Below are positions 52,468 to 60,776 of a stretch of DNA of 64,000 nt, piece by piece. Under the pieces are notes generated by a model that saw only the letters and a list, made by a program, of their open reading frames with translations, was not told the DNA's origin and did not search any database. The position numbers were made by a program, and so were the translations under genes. Within the stretch, counting starts at the first letter, position 1, and the number at the start of each line of letters is the position of its first letter. Location of the stretch: assembly GCF_021353265.1 (NCBI RefSeq), contig NZ_JAJTWU010000008.1:268717-332716 (forward strand), given 5' to 3'. Origin of the DNA: Pelomonas cellulosilytica. Lineage in GTDB: Bacteria > Pseudomonadota > Gammaproteobacteria > Burkholderiales > Burkholderiaceae_C.

Positions 52468-52821
52468 ATGATCGAAGCCGCCATGCTGAAGGTGATCCAG
52501 GAAACGGGTGAGGGCGTGCTCGTGCTCATCGACAACGTCGAGGCCGACGAGTTCCATCGCTCGCGACTCACGCGCCTGGAGGTGCGCCGGCTGCTCGGCG
52601 CGATGGCCGAGACGCTGCTGTCGTTGAGCGACGCGGTGCAGGCCGCCATGCCCGAGATCGACTGGGGCACGTGGCGCAGCGTGCAGCAGGGCTTGCGTGT
52701 CGCCAGCGTCGACAGCGACGAACTGTGCTGGGACGCGGCGCACAGCCTCGTGCCGGCCACGCTGTCGTGGCTGCGCGTGTACCGGCGCAGCGAGCCGGCG
52801 TTGTTCGAGTTCAAGCCCTGA
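52468..52821 (+). CDS. HepT-like (DUF86-type) helical protein, copy 2
   Basis: The 117-residue protein matches copy 1 (23290-23649) in order: RLEVRRLLGAMAETLLSLSDAVQ, MPEIDWGTWRSVQQGLRVAS, VPATLSWLRVYRRSEPALFEF. The R-x4-H-x-Y RNase motif of HepT is absent. It stands alone with a sigma54-like promoter, before the ArsC/NifO-like gene. The two copies in one nif island suggest a shared nif-linked role rather than a toxin role. ATG 52483 is an alternative start. Confidence 0.58.
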   Translation: MIEAAMLKVIQETGEGVLVLIDNVEADEFHRSRLTRLEVRRLLGAMAETLLSLSDAVQAAMPEIDWGTWRSVQQGLRVASVDSDELCWDAAHSLVPATLSWLRVYRRSEPALFEFKP

Positions 52822-52875
52822 CGGGCCGGTCTGGAGCGCCTCACCCCCGCAGCCAAGCAGACGCCATGCCGGGCT

Positions 52876-52891
52876 GTGCCCGGTTCTTGCG
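52876..52891 (+). promoter_or_regulatory. Degenerate sigma54-like element before the ArsC/NifO-like gene
   Basis: GTGCCCGGTTCTTGC has a good -12 (TTGC) and GC spacing, but the -24 GG is TG. It resembles elements at 52437 and 55120. Predicted start is about 52902, 55 bases before the gene at 52957. Confidence 0.3.
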
Positions 52892-52956
52892 TCAAGGGGC
52901 ACAGGCGCCGGCGCTACTTCTCGTGACGTCGGCTTTGTCAGCTTTGTGACCTTGCC

Positions 52957-53370
52957 ATGGCCCAGATCCTGTTCTTCGAGAAGCCCGGCTGCGGCGGCAA
53001 TGCGCGGCAGAAGCTCGCGCTGAAGGCGGCCGGGCATGAACTCCAGGTGCGCAGCCTGCTGGCCGAGCCGTGGACGCGCGACAGCTTGCTGCCCTGGCTG
53101 GCGCCGCTGCCGGTGGCTGCGTGGTTCAACCGCGCTGCTCCGCGCGTGAAGAGCGGCGAGGTGGTGCCCGAGGCGCTGACAGCCGACGACGCGCTGGCGC
53201 TGCTGCTGGCTGAGCCGTTGCTGATCCGCCGACCACTGATGCAGAACCTGGGCGACGGCAGCCGCCGGGTGGGCTTCGACACGGCGGACATCGACCTGTG
53301 GGTGGGACTGGCGCCTGACACGGTGGCCAAGGCGCCCGCGCTCGACACCTGCGTGCGGCCGCAGGCCTGA
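52957..53370 (+). CDS. ArsC-family nitrogenase-associated protein (NifO-like)
   Basis: The 137-residue protein has the ArsC/Spx thioredoxin-like fold with ILFFEKPGCGGNARQKLALKAAGHEL and LLIRRPLMQNLGDGSRRVGFD, as in nitrogenase-associated ArsC proteins and NifO. NifO is linked to molybdenum use for nitrogenase. The active-site Cys is in KPGCGGNAR. It is separate from nifB here. Confidence 0.88.
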   Translation: MAQILFFEKPGCGGNARQKLALKAAGHELQVRSLLAEPWTRDSLLPWLAPLPVAAWFNRAAPRVKSGEVVPEALTADDALALLLAEPLLIRRPLMQNLGDGSRRVGFDTADIDLWVGLAPDTVAKAPALDTCVRPQA

Positions 53371-53410
53371 GGCGGGCGCCTGCCGCAGCGCCGCAGGCGG
53401 GGAAGGCGCG

Positions 53411-54313
53411 TCAGGCCGGCTTGGCGGTGCTGCGCAGCGCGGACTCCTCCTGCTCGATCCACTGCTTGAGCTTGTTCACGTGCTCGATCTCTTCGTTGAC
53501 GAACTCCTTCGCCACGTCGCGCACCGCGGCGTCCTTGGTGGTGTTGGCAATGGCGTAATAGAACTCGTAGCCACGGCGCTCGCCTTGCAGCGCGGCCTTG
53601 AGCGCGTCGAGCCGCTTCAGGGCGGGGTCGCCCTCCCACAGCGAGGTGCGCTCGGGCGTCGCGTTCTCGGGCCACGCGGTGCTGGCGGGCAGCACGACGT
53701 TGGCGTCGTACTTCTCGCACTTGGCCCGGGCCTCCTGCAGATGCAGCCGTGAATAGCCCGCCAGCTGCGCGAACAGGGCGGCCACGTCGGTGTTGCCCGC
53801 GGCCTTCATCGTCTCGGACAGGCGCTCGAAGTGCAGGGCGGCGTCCTCCTCCACCTTGACGGCATAGGACAGGAATTGATCGAGCGTCTTGATGCCGACG
53901 CCGCCCTTGTAGATGGCCGCTGCCAGTGACAGGGCAGGGCCCTTGACCGGCTTTGTCACGTCGCCTTCAAAGCGAACCTCGATGTCTTCATTGCGCACGA
54001 AGCACTGGCAGGCCAGGCGGTGGCGCGGCGGCATGTCGTTGACCTCGGCATCCATGATTTCCTCACGGGTGATCTTGCCGAGCTGTCGAAGCATTTCCTT
54101 CTCCTTCTCGGTCAGCGCGATGCCATAGCGCACGCCGGGCTGGTAGTGCCTGACTTCCACGAGGCAGGAGCCGCACTCTCCGTCGCCGCAGTCGAAGGGA
54201 ATGGGGATGTTGTTGGCCTTGGCCAGCGCGAGGAGGGTGCCGCGTTCGCCGGCAACGGCATAGACCGTGAGGTCGCGGGGCATCAAGGGAGAGGAGAAGG
54301 TGACGTTGGCCAT
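53411..54313 (-). CDS. [2Fe-2S] ferredoxin fused to a ferritin-like diiron domain
   Basis: The 300-residue protein has an N-terminal plant-type ferredoxin domain (residues 1-120) with IPFDCGDGECGSCLVEV and RLACQCFVR, and a C-terminal four-helix diiron domain (about 140-295) with VKVEEDAALHFERLSETMKAAG, SRLHLQEARAKCEKYD, GERRGYEFYYAIANTT and FVNEEIEHVNKL (ExxH). The fusion would let ferredoxin reduce the diiron centre, as in an O2- or peroxide-reducing rubrerythrin. A sigma54 promoter faces it, and a stand-alone diiron paralogue is divergent. ATG 54313 is preferred; the frame is open further. Confidence 0.85.
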   Translation of the reverse strand: MANVTFSSPLMPRDLTVYAVAGERGTLLALAKANNIPIPFDCGDGECGSCLVEVRHYQPGVRYGIALTEKEKEMLRQLGKITREEIMDAEVNDMPPRHRLACQCFVRNEDIEVRFEGDVTKPVKGPALSLAAAIYKGGVGIKTLDQFLSYAVKVEEDAALHFERLSETMKAAGNTDVAALFAQLAGYSRLHLQEARAKCEKYDANVVLPASTAWPENATPERTSLWEGDPALKRLDALKAALQGERRGYEFYYAIANTTKDAAVRDVAKEFVNEEIEHVNKLKQWIEQEESALRSTAKPA

Positions 54314-54354
54314 GGTGGGTCCTGAAGGGGGTTGTGGGGCGCAGCGGCAGCGGG

Positions 54355-54371
54355 TGCAAGACATGTGCCCC
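54355..54371 (-). promoter_or_regulatory. Sigma54 promoter of the ferredoxin-diiron fusion gene
   Basis: On the minus strand GGGCACATGTCTTGCA has GGCAC and TTGCA with exact spacing. Predicted start is 54344, 31 bases before ATG 54313. Confidence 0.68.
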
Positions 54372-54593
54372 CATTCGCCCCGGAATGCAGCGCAGGCGTC
54401 TTCACGCGCCGTTCGTCGGCCCGACCTTTCGGCGGGTTGCGCCAGATCAACAGTGCCGCAGTTGGGCACGCCGCAGGCCCGGGCCGTGCTTCACCTGTGC
54501 GGGAGATGCCGCGCGGGCAGCACGCGCCGTGCCGCATCGCCACCGCCGTTTTGCAGGCTGCCTATTCATTCGCCGCCCAACCGAGGAAGCACC

Positions 54594-55076
54594 ATGGATT
54601 CCGTAGAACTCTTTCTGGCCCATTCCATCCGCCTGGAGCAGGAGGCGGCGCGCCGCTTCGAGCAACTGGCCCATGCCATGCAAACCAACGGCAACGTGGA
54701 AGCCGGCCAGCTGTTCAAGAGGCTCGCCGGGTTCTCGCGGCTGCACCTGGCTGATGCCCAGGCGCGGGCCGGCTTTCGCGACGTGCCGGACTTGGCCGAG
54801 CTGGAGTACCAGTGGCCCGACATCGAAAGCCCCGAGACGGCTGCCATCTGGGCGGCCGACCCGTTCATCGGCCGCGAGCAGGCACTGGAGGTGGCGCTGG
54901 CAGCCGAATCCGCAGGTTTGGCCTACTACCAGGGCATCTTCAACACGACGAACGACCCCGAGGTGCGCCGCTTTGCCCAGGAGTTCGCCGACGAGGAGGC
55001 CCAGCATGTCGCTGAGCTGGAGCGGTGGATCGAGCGCCACCGCAGCGGGCAGCCGTTGCCGCAGGTGCCGGTGTGA
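54594..55076 (+). CDS. Stand-alone ferritin-like diiron (rubrerythrin-type) protein
   Basis: The 160-residue protein is a four-helix diiron domain: IRLEQEAARRFEQLAHAMQTNG, GFSRLHLADAQARAG, AAESAGLAYYQGIFNTTND and FADEEAQHVAELERWIERH. It aligns by eye with the C-terminal domain of the fusion protein encoded divergently, and lacks a ferredoxin part. The pair probably protects nitrogenase by reducing oxygen or peroxide. A hairpin follows its stop. Confidence 0.82.
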   Translation: MDSVELFLAHSIRLEQEAARRFEQLAHAMQTNGNVEAGQLFKRLAGFSRLHLADAQARAGFRDVPDLAELEYQWPDIESPETAAIWAADPFIGREQALEVALAAESAGLAYYQGIFNTTNDPEVRRFAQEFADEEAQHVAELERWIERHRSGQPLPQVPV

Positions 55077-55114
55077 GCCGGCGGGTACGGCACGGGCTTG
55101 AGCCGTGCGCCGGC
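55077..55114 (+). terminator. Hairpin after the diiron gene
   Basis: GCCGGC/GCCGGC arms enclose an inner GCACGG-N7-CCGTGC stem directly after the stop. No T-run follows, so it is a probable weak terminator. Confidence 0.45.
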
Positions 55115-55119
55115 GTGCT

Positions 55120-55135
55120 GTGCCCGCTTCTTGCG
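55120..55135 (+). promoter_or_regulatory. Degenerate sigma54-like element before the FmdB gene
   Basis: GTGCCCGCTTCTTGCG has TTGC and correct spacing, but TG in place of GG. It is nearly the same as the element at 52876. Predicted start is about 55146. Confidence 0.28.
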
Positions 55136-55261
55136 TAGACCCGCTCGAGGCAGCACCCGAACCCGGCCCTGGCCGGTTGGCTGGCGTGTTTGTCGACTTT
55201 CCGACCGGCCCGCCTGGCGTGACGCGACAGACGGACGGCCACTGCATCCGTTGGAGGCCCA

Positions 55262-55513
55262 ATGCCCCTCTTTGACTTCCACTGCGACTCCTGTCAGGCC
55301 GAGTTCGAGCGGCTGGTGCGCGGCAGCGAGCCGCCGACCTGCCCGCAGTGCGGCAGCGCGGCGCTGACCAAGCTGCTCGTCAACGCGCTGGCGCCGGCCG
55401 GCAAGATCGAAGCCATCCGCATGTCCAACCGCCGCGCGGCCCACGCGCAAGGCCTGTTCAGCCACTACAGCCCCAGCGAGCAGGCGCGCCTGCTCAAGGG
55501 CAAGAGCGTCTGA
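55262..55513 (+). CDS. FmdB-type zinc-ribbon protein
   Basis: The 83-residue protein has the FmdB ribbon: MPLFDFHCDSCQAEFERL and PPTCPQCGSAALTKLL. Such proteins are thought to regulate or bind metal or DNA. The C-terminal half is a short basic tail. It starts a run of four short genes in the same direction. Confidence 0.82.
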   Translation: MPLFDFHCDSCQAEFERLVRGSEPPTCPQCGSAALTKLLVNALAPAGKIEAIRMSNRRAAHAQGLFSHYSPSEQARLLKGKSV

Positions 55514-55525
55514 GGGGCCCGGGCG

Positions 55526-55972
55526 ATGGACCTTGTCTTCAAGACGACGATGCTCAGCCAGGGCGGGCGCAACGGCAGCGTGCAGAGCGACGACGGCAGC
55601 CTGAAGCTCAAGCTGGCGCTGCCCAAGTCCATGGGCGGCAAGGAGGACGGCGTCAACCCCGAGCAGCTGTTTGCCGGGGCGTTTGCCGCGTGTTTCGAGC
55701 ACGCTGTGCGCCATCTCGCGAAGAAGAACCACACGCTGCTGCGCGGCTGCTACGTCGAGGCCGAGCTGGGCCTCTACATCAGCTTCGACGACGTTTACCG
55801 CATGGTGCTCACGCTGACCGTGCACATGGCCGGGCCACTGACGCAGTCGGATGCCGACTTCCTGCTCGAGCGCGCGCGCGAGGTCTGCCCCATGGCTGGT
55901 GCCACAAAGAACAACGTCACCCTCAATCTCAAGGCCGTGCTGGACACGCCTGTTGCCGCTTCTGCGGCTTGA
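55526..55972 (+). CDS. OsmC/Ohr-family peroxide-resistance protein
   Basis: The 148-residue protein has FKTTMLSQGGRNGSVQSDDGSL, FAGAFAACFEHAVRHLAKK with the first active Cys and ARAREVCPMAGATKNNVTLNLK-like end with the second. Ohr/OsmC proteins reduce organic peroxides. It lies 12 bp after the FmdB gene. A protective role for nitrogenase-containing cells is plausible. Confidence 0.87.
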   Translation: MDLVFKTTMLSQGGRNGSVQSDDGSLKLKLALPKSMGGKEDGVNPEQLFAGAFAACFEHAVRHLAKKNHTLLRGCYVEAELGLYISFDDVYRMVLTLTVHMAGPLTQSDADFLLERAREVCPMAGATKNNVTLNLKAVLDTPVAASAA

Positions 55973-55977
55973 ACCTC

Positions 55978-56223
55978 ATGAGCACACCCGAAGGCTTCTT
56001 CGTCGACTGGGACGGCCAGGTCCGCAGCACCACGGACTGTGGCGGCGGCTACCGCGTGGATGTCGACACCGCGGCGCGCTATGTCGCCATCCTCGGCCCC
56101 GGCGGTGCGCTGGTGCACGAGGCGACCTTCTATAAGGACCTCGCCGCCATCGCCAAGGCCGGCATCAAGGGTCAGCTCGTTCCCGGCAGCACGCCGTGGG
56201 GACGCAAGAGCGAGGGGTTTTGA
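55978..56223 (+). CDS. 81-residue protein, unknown
   Basis: MSTPEGFFVDWDGQVRSTTD ... GGYRVDVDTAARYVAILGPGG ... ATFYKDLAAIAKAGIKGQLVPG is a small alpha-beta protein. It follows the Ohr gene by 5 bp and precedes the next gene by one base. No family is recognised. Confidence 0.55.
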   Translation: MSTPEGFFVDWDGQVRSTTDCGGGYRVDVDTAARYVAILGPGGALVHEATFYKDLAAIAKAGIKGQLVPGSTPWGRKSEGF

Positions 56224-56224
56224 C

Positions 56225-56671
56225 ATGACGATTGCTACCGCCGTGCCGCCGGCTCGCGCCATCCTGTGCCACTTCGACGACTACAGCACCGCGTTGTTCT
56301 TCGCCCGCTGGCCCGACCGCAGCCTGCTGTGGCCCGGCCCGGTACCCGATGGCGAGGTGCGCCCCGGCGTCGCGCCGCCTCAGCCGGGTGCCGATGCCGA
56401 GTCCGTGCGTCTGGCGGCCGTGCGGCAGCTGGGGCTCAACGAGTCGGAGGTGGAGCACATCGCCGGCTACGAGCAATATCTGGTGCAGGGCGGCACGGCC
56501 GTGCCCGTGTACCTCTACCGCTTCCGCACGTTCGAGGCGCCTACGCCCGCCATCGAGCCGGCGGGCGGCAGCTTCAGGCAGCTGCCCGAGCTGCGCGGCA
56601 GCGCGCCGGCCGAGCTGGGCCTGGTGCGCGAGGTGTTCAACCTGTTTGTCGGCGGCAGCGGGCGGCGTTAG
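56225..56671 (+). CDS. 148-residue protein, unknown
   Basis: The protein MTIATAVPPARAILCHFDDY ... SVRLAAVRQLGLNESEVEHIAGYEQYLV ... VPVYLYRFRTFEAPTPAIEP is mixed alpha-beta. One Cys, no cofactor motif. It is the last of the short-gene run beginning with fmdB. I do not recognise its function. Confidence 0.55.
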   Translation: MTIATAVPPARAILCHFDDYSTALFFARWPDRSLLWPGPVPDGEVRPGVAPPQPGADAESVRLAAVRQLGLNESEVEHIAGYEQYLVQGGTAVPVYLYRFRTFEAPTPAIEPAGGSFRQLPELRGSAPAELGLVREVFNLFVGGSGRR

Positions 56672-57093
56672 CGCCCGGCACCGGTCGCGGCCCCTTCACC
56701 GCGCCGCAGCACTGCCGGGTGCCCGATTCCTCTTGCCCGTCATCGGGTGCACCGGAACTTGCGTGGAACCGATCCTTGCTTGCGTGTATGGCGGGTTCCA
56801 GGTGATTTAGCCGAACGGATATCCGCATCTCTCTGTGGGCCGCTTCAACTTCGCGACGTCAGGTGCCGGCTTGGCCGTCACCGCTGAACAGAGGGACTGG
56901 AGACTGCTCGGCCGCGCCCCTCTCGGTGAGTCGCGAGCTCATCCCTGCCAGGCCCGTCGCCCGTGCAACCTTGCGCACACTCAGTCCGGTCATCTTGAAG
57001 CGCCGGCCGCGGCGTAGGAGTCGCACGTCACTCCTCTATTGAGCTGCCGCGGGGCCCCGCCTGCGGCCACCGCAACCCGGTATGCCAGCGGCG
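56672..57093. other. Intergenic spacer, no gene seen
   Basis: About 420 bp between the nif-side gene run and the convergent hydrolase. It marks the apparent right end of the nif island. Only short frames and imperfect inverted repeats are present. Confidence 0.5.
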
Positions 57094-58038
57094 TCACCGC
57101 CTCAGGAATTCGCTGATCGCCTGGCGGCTGCGGTTGGCTTCGGGCAGCGGGAACAGGGGCCAGACGTGCATCATGCCGTGGCCCAGTTCCAGCTCGACGG
57201 AGCAGCCGGCCTTGGCAGCTTGTTCGGCGTATCGCACGGCGTCGTGATGAAGAATATCGTCGGTGCCGGCCAGCAGTTGCATGGCCGGCATGCCGCGGAG
57301 GTCGGCGCGCAGCGGGCTGACCAGTGGATGCTCGACGCCGAGCTTGCCAGCATAGAGGCGGCCGGCCTCTCGCAGGCCGTCCAGCGCCAGCATGGGGTCG
57401 CGCGGCAACGTGGCGGGGATGTCGGGGTGAGTCAGCGTCACATCGACCCAGGGCGTGATGAGCGTCAAGCGCTTAGGCAGGGCCTGCCCCGCGTCGCGCA
57501 GGTCCTGGCAGAGTGCCAGGCACAGGCCGCCGCCTGCTGAGTCGCCCATGAACGCGTCGATGGGGCCATGGCGCCGGAGCAGTAGGTCGCGCACCTTGCG
57601 CACGAGGCGCAGCGTTGCCAGGCATTCGCTTTCGGGCGCGAGCGGGTATAGCGGGACCATCACGGTGCAGCCCAGGTCCTTGACCAGCCATTCCAGCAGG
57701 GACCAGTGCTGGCGGGTGATGGGTCGGCAATAGGCGCCGCCATGCAGGTAGAGGATGTTCTTGCCGCCCTGGGGGGCGTCGAGAGGGCGCAAGGTGTAGA
57801 CCGGGCACGAACCCACCTTCTCGGATTCGACGTCCAGCACCGTGAACAGGCGCTGCGGGGGCAGGGCGGGCCCGACGCGCCGGACATCCTCGATGCTGGC
57901 CATCAGGCCGGCAGCGGATTCATAGATGCGTCGCCGCTTCATCAATCGCAGCAGCAGCCTAAAGCCGCGCGCGCGCCAGCTGATGGGGTGGTTGCTGCTT
58001 GACGTCATCGATGGGCGGGTCACGGTGGCTTCAGTCAT
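57094..58038 (-). CDS. Alpha/beta hydrolase of the HSL (hormone-sensitive lipase) type
   Basis: The 314-residue protein has the HSL motifs: NILYLHGGAYCRPI (oxyanion HGG), FMGDSAGGGLCLALCQ with catalytic Ser, TDDILHHDAV with catalytic Asp, and ELGHGMMHVWPLF with catalytic His. It is an esterase or lipase. It is not obviously nif-linked. The ATG is at 58038 with no strong ribosome site. Confidence 0.9.
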   Translation of the reverse strand: MTEATVTRPSMTSSSNHPISWRARGFRLLLRLMKRRRIYESAAGLMASIEDVRRVGPALPPQRLFTVLDVESEKVGSCPVYTLRPLDAPQGGKNILYLHGGAYCRPITRQHWSLLEWLVKDLGCTVMVPLYPLAPESECLATLRLVRKVRDLLLRRHGPIDAFMGDSAGGGLCLALCQDLRDAGQALPKRLTLITPWVDVTLTHPDIPATLPRDPMLALDGLREAGRLYAGKLGVEHPLVSPLRADLRGMPAMQLLAGTDDILHHDAVRYAEQAAKAGCSVELELGHGMMHVWPLFPLPEANRSRQAISEFLRR

Positions 58039-58654
58039 GGGGTACTCCGTTGTCGTTGCGCGGCACGCCGTCCCGGCGCGATGAGGTGCGCCACGCCTGC
58101 GGCGGGGGCTTGGAGGCGGCCTGTGCCGCCACCTGGATGTCTGGGGTTTGGAAAAGCTTGCTCATGCGTCTTGAGGGCTGATAGGCCGGAGGGGAAGGCC
58201 AGGTGTTCCGGACCGGAGCCAGTCGCTGCCTGCTGGACCTCGGTAGTAGTCCCGGCGCAGTCAGGCCGCGGCAGCGCTGTGAATCGCTCGCGCACGCCGC
58301 CGCCAGCATGCCCGTTGATGGGAGTCTGGCGCGAGGTGGCCCCGTCGCCCAGGACCGCGCAGGACACTCTAGGCATCGATCCAGACAGCCTCGAGGTTGG
58401 GGCGCTTCAAGCCGAGCGGATGCCGATCACCATCGGCGCTGATGGCGGCTTTCAACATGCGTGCTGTCGGCTCGATGTAGATCCATCTAACCGACAGATC
58501 CAGATCTGGCAGCTCTGCCGTCTCGTTGCGTGGATGGAAAGCTGCCGCGGCGACGGGACGCCACGTTGTGCCGGCTATCCTTTTCACAGGCGTCCGGACG
58601 TTGGCCGCGCGATCCCAAGGCGGCTACCAAACGCCCACAAAAGGAGTTCTGACA
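58039..58654. other. Spacer before the PucR-type regulator
   Basis: About 600 bp without a supportable gene. It contains the divergent control region of the hydrolase and the PucR-family gene. I see no clear -35/-10. Confidence 0.45.
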
Positions 58655-59941
58655 ATGAAGGCTGCACCGGGCATCAGTCCTGAATTGAGAGACCGGCTCG
58701 AGGAAATTCGACGAGATCCCGAGAGGCTCGTCGGAAGCATTTTTGCGACGATCACTGAGGTCGAGGCCTGCTTCACGCAAATCCCGCCGGCGATGCGCTT
58801 GGACGTCATGGGCTCCGTGCGCCTGTTTGTCAGCATCTGGCTCGGCTGCGTGATCGAGGAGCGACTGCCCACGAGCGCCGAGCTCGACGAAGCAGCAGCA
58901 ATTGGAAAGCGGCGTCTGCATCAGGCCATCCCCTTGAAGAGCATGCTGCGCAGTTTTTCCATCGGCACGCAGGAACTGCTCAAAAGCGCCTTGAACATTG
59001 CGCGCGAACACGAGCATCTAAGGGACGAGGTGCTGTTCACCGCAGCCCCGTTGATCCTTGAGCACATAGACACGATGTCTCAGGCAATGGCTCTGGGTTA
59101 TCTGAATGAGCAATTCGAGGGGGCCAGGTGGCGCGATGCCATGCGGTACGAGCTTTGCTCGATCGTTTTCGGCGCCTCGGCTGACGAAGCGAGCTTCCGA
59201 AGAGCCGCACTGGCGCTCGGCCTGGACCCGATGGGCCCCTATGTCGCTGCGGCGTTCGATGTCGAGCTGACGAGCCCCTATCTGAGTGGCATCGAAAGCG
59301 AATTGGATCGATTGACGCTGGACGTCACGCGCTACCTCAAGGTCCAGCCGTCTGACGTGGTGCGGGTCATGCGTCATGGTCGATTGGTGATCTGGTTCCC
59401 CTGTGCGCTTGGTGATGCATTGACTTTCACGGATCAGCGTCTGAGCCAAGGCCTGGCACTGGCTGTCAGGCTGATGCCCATGATTCGGCGGGTTGGCGTC
59501 GGCCTGATGAACAACGGACCCAGCGGGTGGGCGACTTCGGCAGAGGAGGCCATCCGTGCATTGAATACGGGTGCATTCAACAGCGCAAAGTCCAAAGTTC
59601 ATTTGTATACCGATATTGTCATATTTGAATCGGTGCGCAGTGCTGGGGCGGCGCAGAGATATCTTGAGGGATTGGTCGAACGCCTGGTTCACGAAGACGA
59701 ACTAATTCCGACGCTAGAGGCGTACTTCTCGAATATGCAACGGCACAAGCAAACAGCTGCCGCGCTGGACATTCACACCAACACGCTGAACTATCGTCTC
59801 GGTCGGGTCGAGGATTTGCTCGGGATTAAACTGGATGATCTGGACCAGGCATCCAAACTCAATATTGCCCTCACTTTGCGCCGAGCTGGTCTTGCGATCT
59901 CTGCTGTAAATGTCGGGAAAGAATCGCCGAAGGTTTCATAA
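58655..59941 (+). CDS. PucR/CdaR-family transcription regulator
   Basis: The 428-residue protein has a C-terminal PucR helix-turn-helix, LEAYFSNMQRHKQTAAALDI then HTNTLNYRLGRVEDLLGIKLDD, and a middle region like the GGDEF-like CdaR domain (RVGVGLMNNGPSGWATSAEEAIRAL). The N-terminal 160 residues are helical. AAGGAG precedes ATG 58655. It is upstream of a GMC dehydrogenase locus and may regulate it by the alcohol or aldehyde substrate. Confidence 0.87.
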   Translation: MKAAPGISPELRDRLEEIRRDPERLVGSIFATITEVEACFTQIPPAMRLDVMGSVRLFVSIWLGCVIEERLPTSAELDEAAAIGKRRLHQAIPLKSMLRSFSIGTQELLKSALNIAREHEHLRDEVLFTAAPLILEHIDTMSQAMALGYLNEQFEGARWRDAMRYELCSIVFGASADEASFRRAALALGLDPMGPYVAAAFDVELTSPYLSGIESELDRLTLDVTRYLKVQPSDVVRVMRHGRLVIWFPCALGDALTFTDQRLSQGLALAVRLMPMIRRVGVGLMNNGPSGWATSAEEAIRALNTGAFNSAKSKVHLYTDIVIFESVRSAGAAQRYLEGLVERLVHEDELIPTLEAYFSNMQRHKQTAAALDIHTNTLNYRLGRVEDLLGIKLDDLDQASKLNIALTLRRAGLAISAVNVGKESPKVS

Positions 59942-60776
59942 ATCCGGGCAGGTCATGCACCAAGGTGGGCAACCCGAGATCGGACCACCTGCTGACCTGA
60001 TTTGAAGGCACGGCGGCTGCCTTGCTGGGCTGCGCCACTATCACGCGATCAGCAGCGCATCGGTACCGGCAGGTGCGGTGCGAGCCTCAGTACGCCTGCC
60101 ACCCCTCGTGCATACGGCACATGCGGTGCTGCGAGCCGTGCGCCGTCCATCGCGCCTGCTTCTCGCGCAAATCCAGCGGATTTGCTTTATGGGTGTTCTT
60201 CATCCCCCACGCCGTCCTCCATCAGGCCCGCGAGCTTCGGTGACGGCGAACCCTTTCTCCATTGGCACGGGCCAGGTCGCCGGCGATTGGGAACTTCGTT
60301 CATCAGGGTGCCTACGGTGTTTTCGTTGCGACGGAAACACCAATCACCTTTCATGGAACCAATATACGGCACGGGTTCAGGTTCCGTGTATGTTGCAACG
60401 CACAAAAGGCTTTGTGAATGTGAACAACTCCCTTTAAGGCAGTTGGCAAATAGCATTGCACCAGTCAGCCAATTGAAACATTTCTAGTGAATGGCCTCCG
60501 GAAACCTGGGCTGTTGCGCATGTCGGCAGATCTGGAATGTGGATTGGAAGACTGACTGCGGTTCTGGACGATTGAAAAGATTTCGGGCCGCCGTTCTCAA
60601 GGAAAGCGCTCAGGAGGCAGGAATCCTGTGCAGGGGTCCGAAGAAGGCACTCAGCCACGGATTTGGCGACTCAAGGTCGGCAGGGCGAGGTGGTCGGGGG
60701 CCCCATCCTGATTTGCCGATGGCGTTTTAAGGTGCCTGGGCGGCACCGCATTTCGCAGCCATCTGAAGGACACACG
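59942..60776. other. Long spacer between the PucR gene and the dehydrogenase operon
   Basis: About 830 bp without a clear gene. A drop in GC and an imperfect palindrome (CGTTGC near 60324 to GCAACG near 60396) suggest a regulatory region around 60320-60480. A near sigma54 match (60443-60460) has wrong spacing. Confidence 0.45.

Noticed and set aside
56710-56730. GTGCCCGATTCCTCTTGCC as a sigma54 element
   Set aside because: Spacing between the elements is three bases too long and no gene follows downstream on that strand.
60443-60460. TTGGCAAATAGCATTGCA as a sigma54 promoter for the GMC locus
   Set aside because: The GG to GC spacing is 11 instead of 10 bases, which normally abolishes sigma54 recognition.
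60002-60487. 161-residue open frame in the spacer before the dehydrogenase operon
   Set aside because: No ribosome site, low-complexity sequence and no motif; treated as non-coding.
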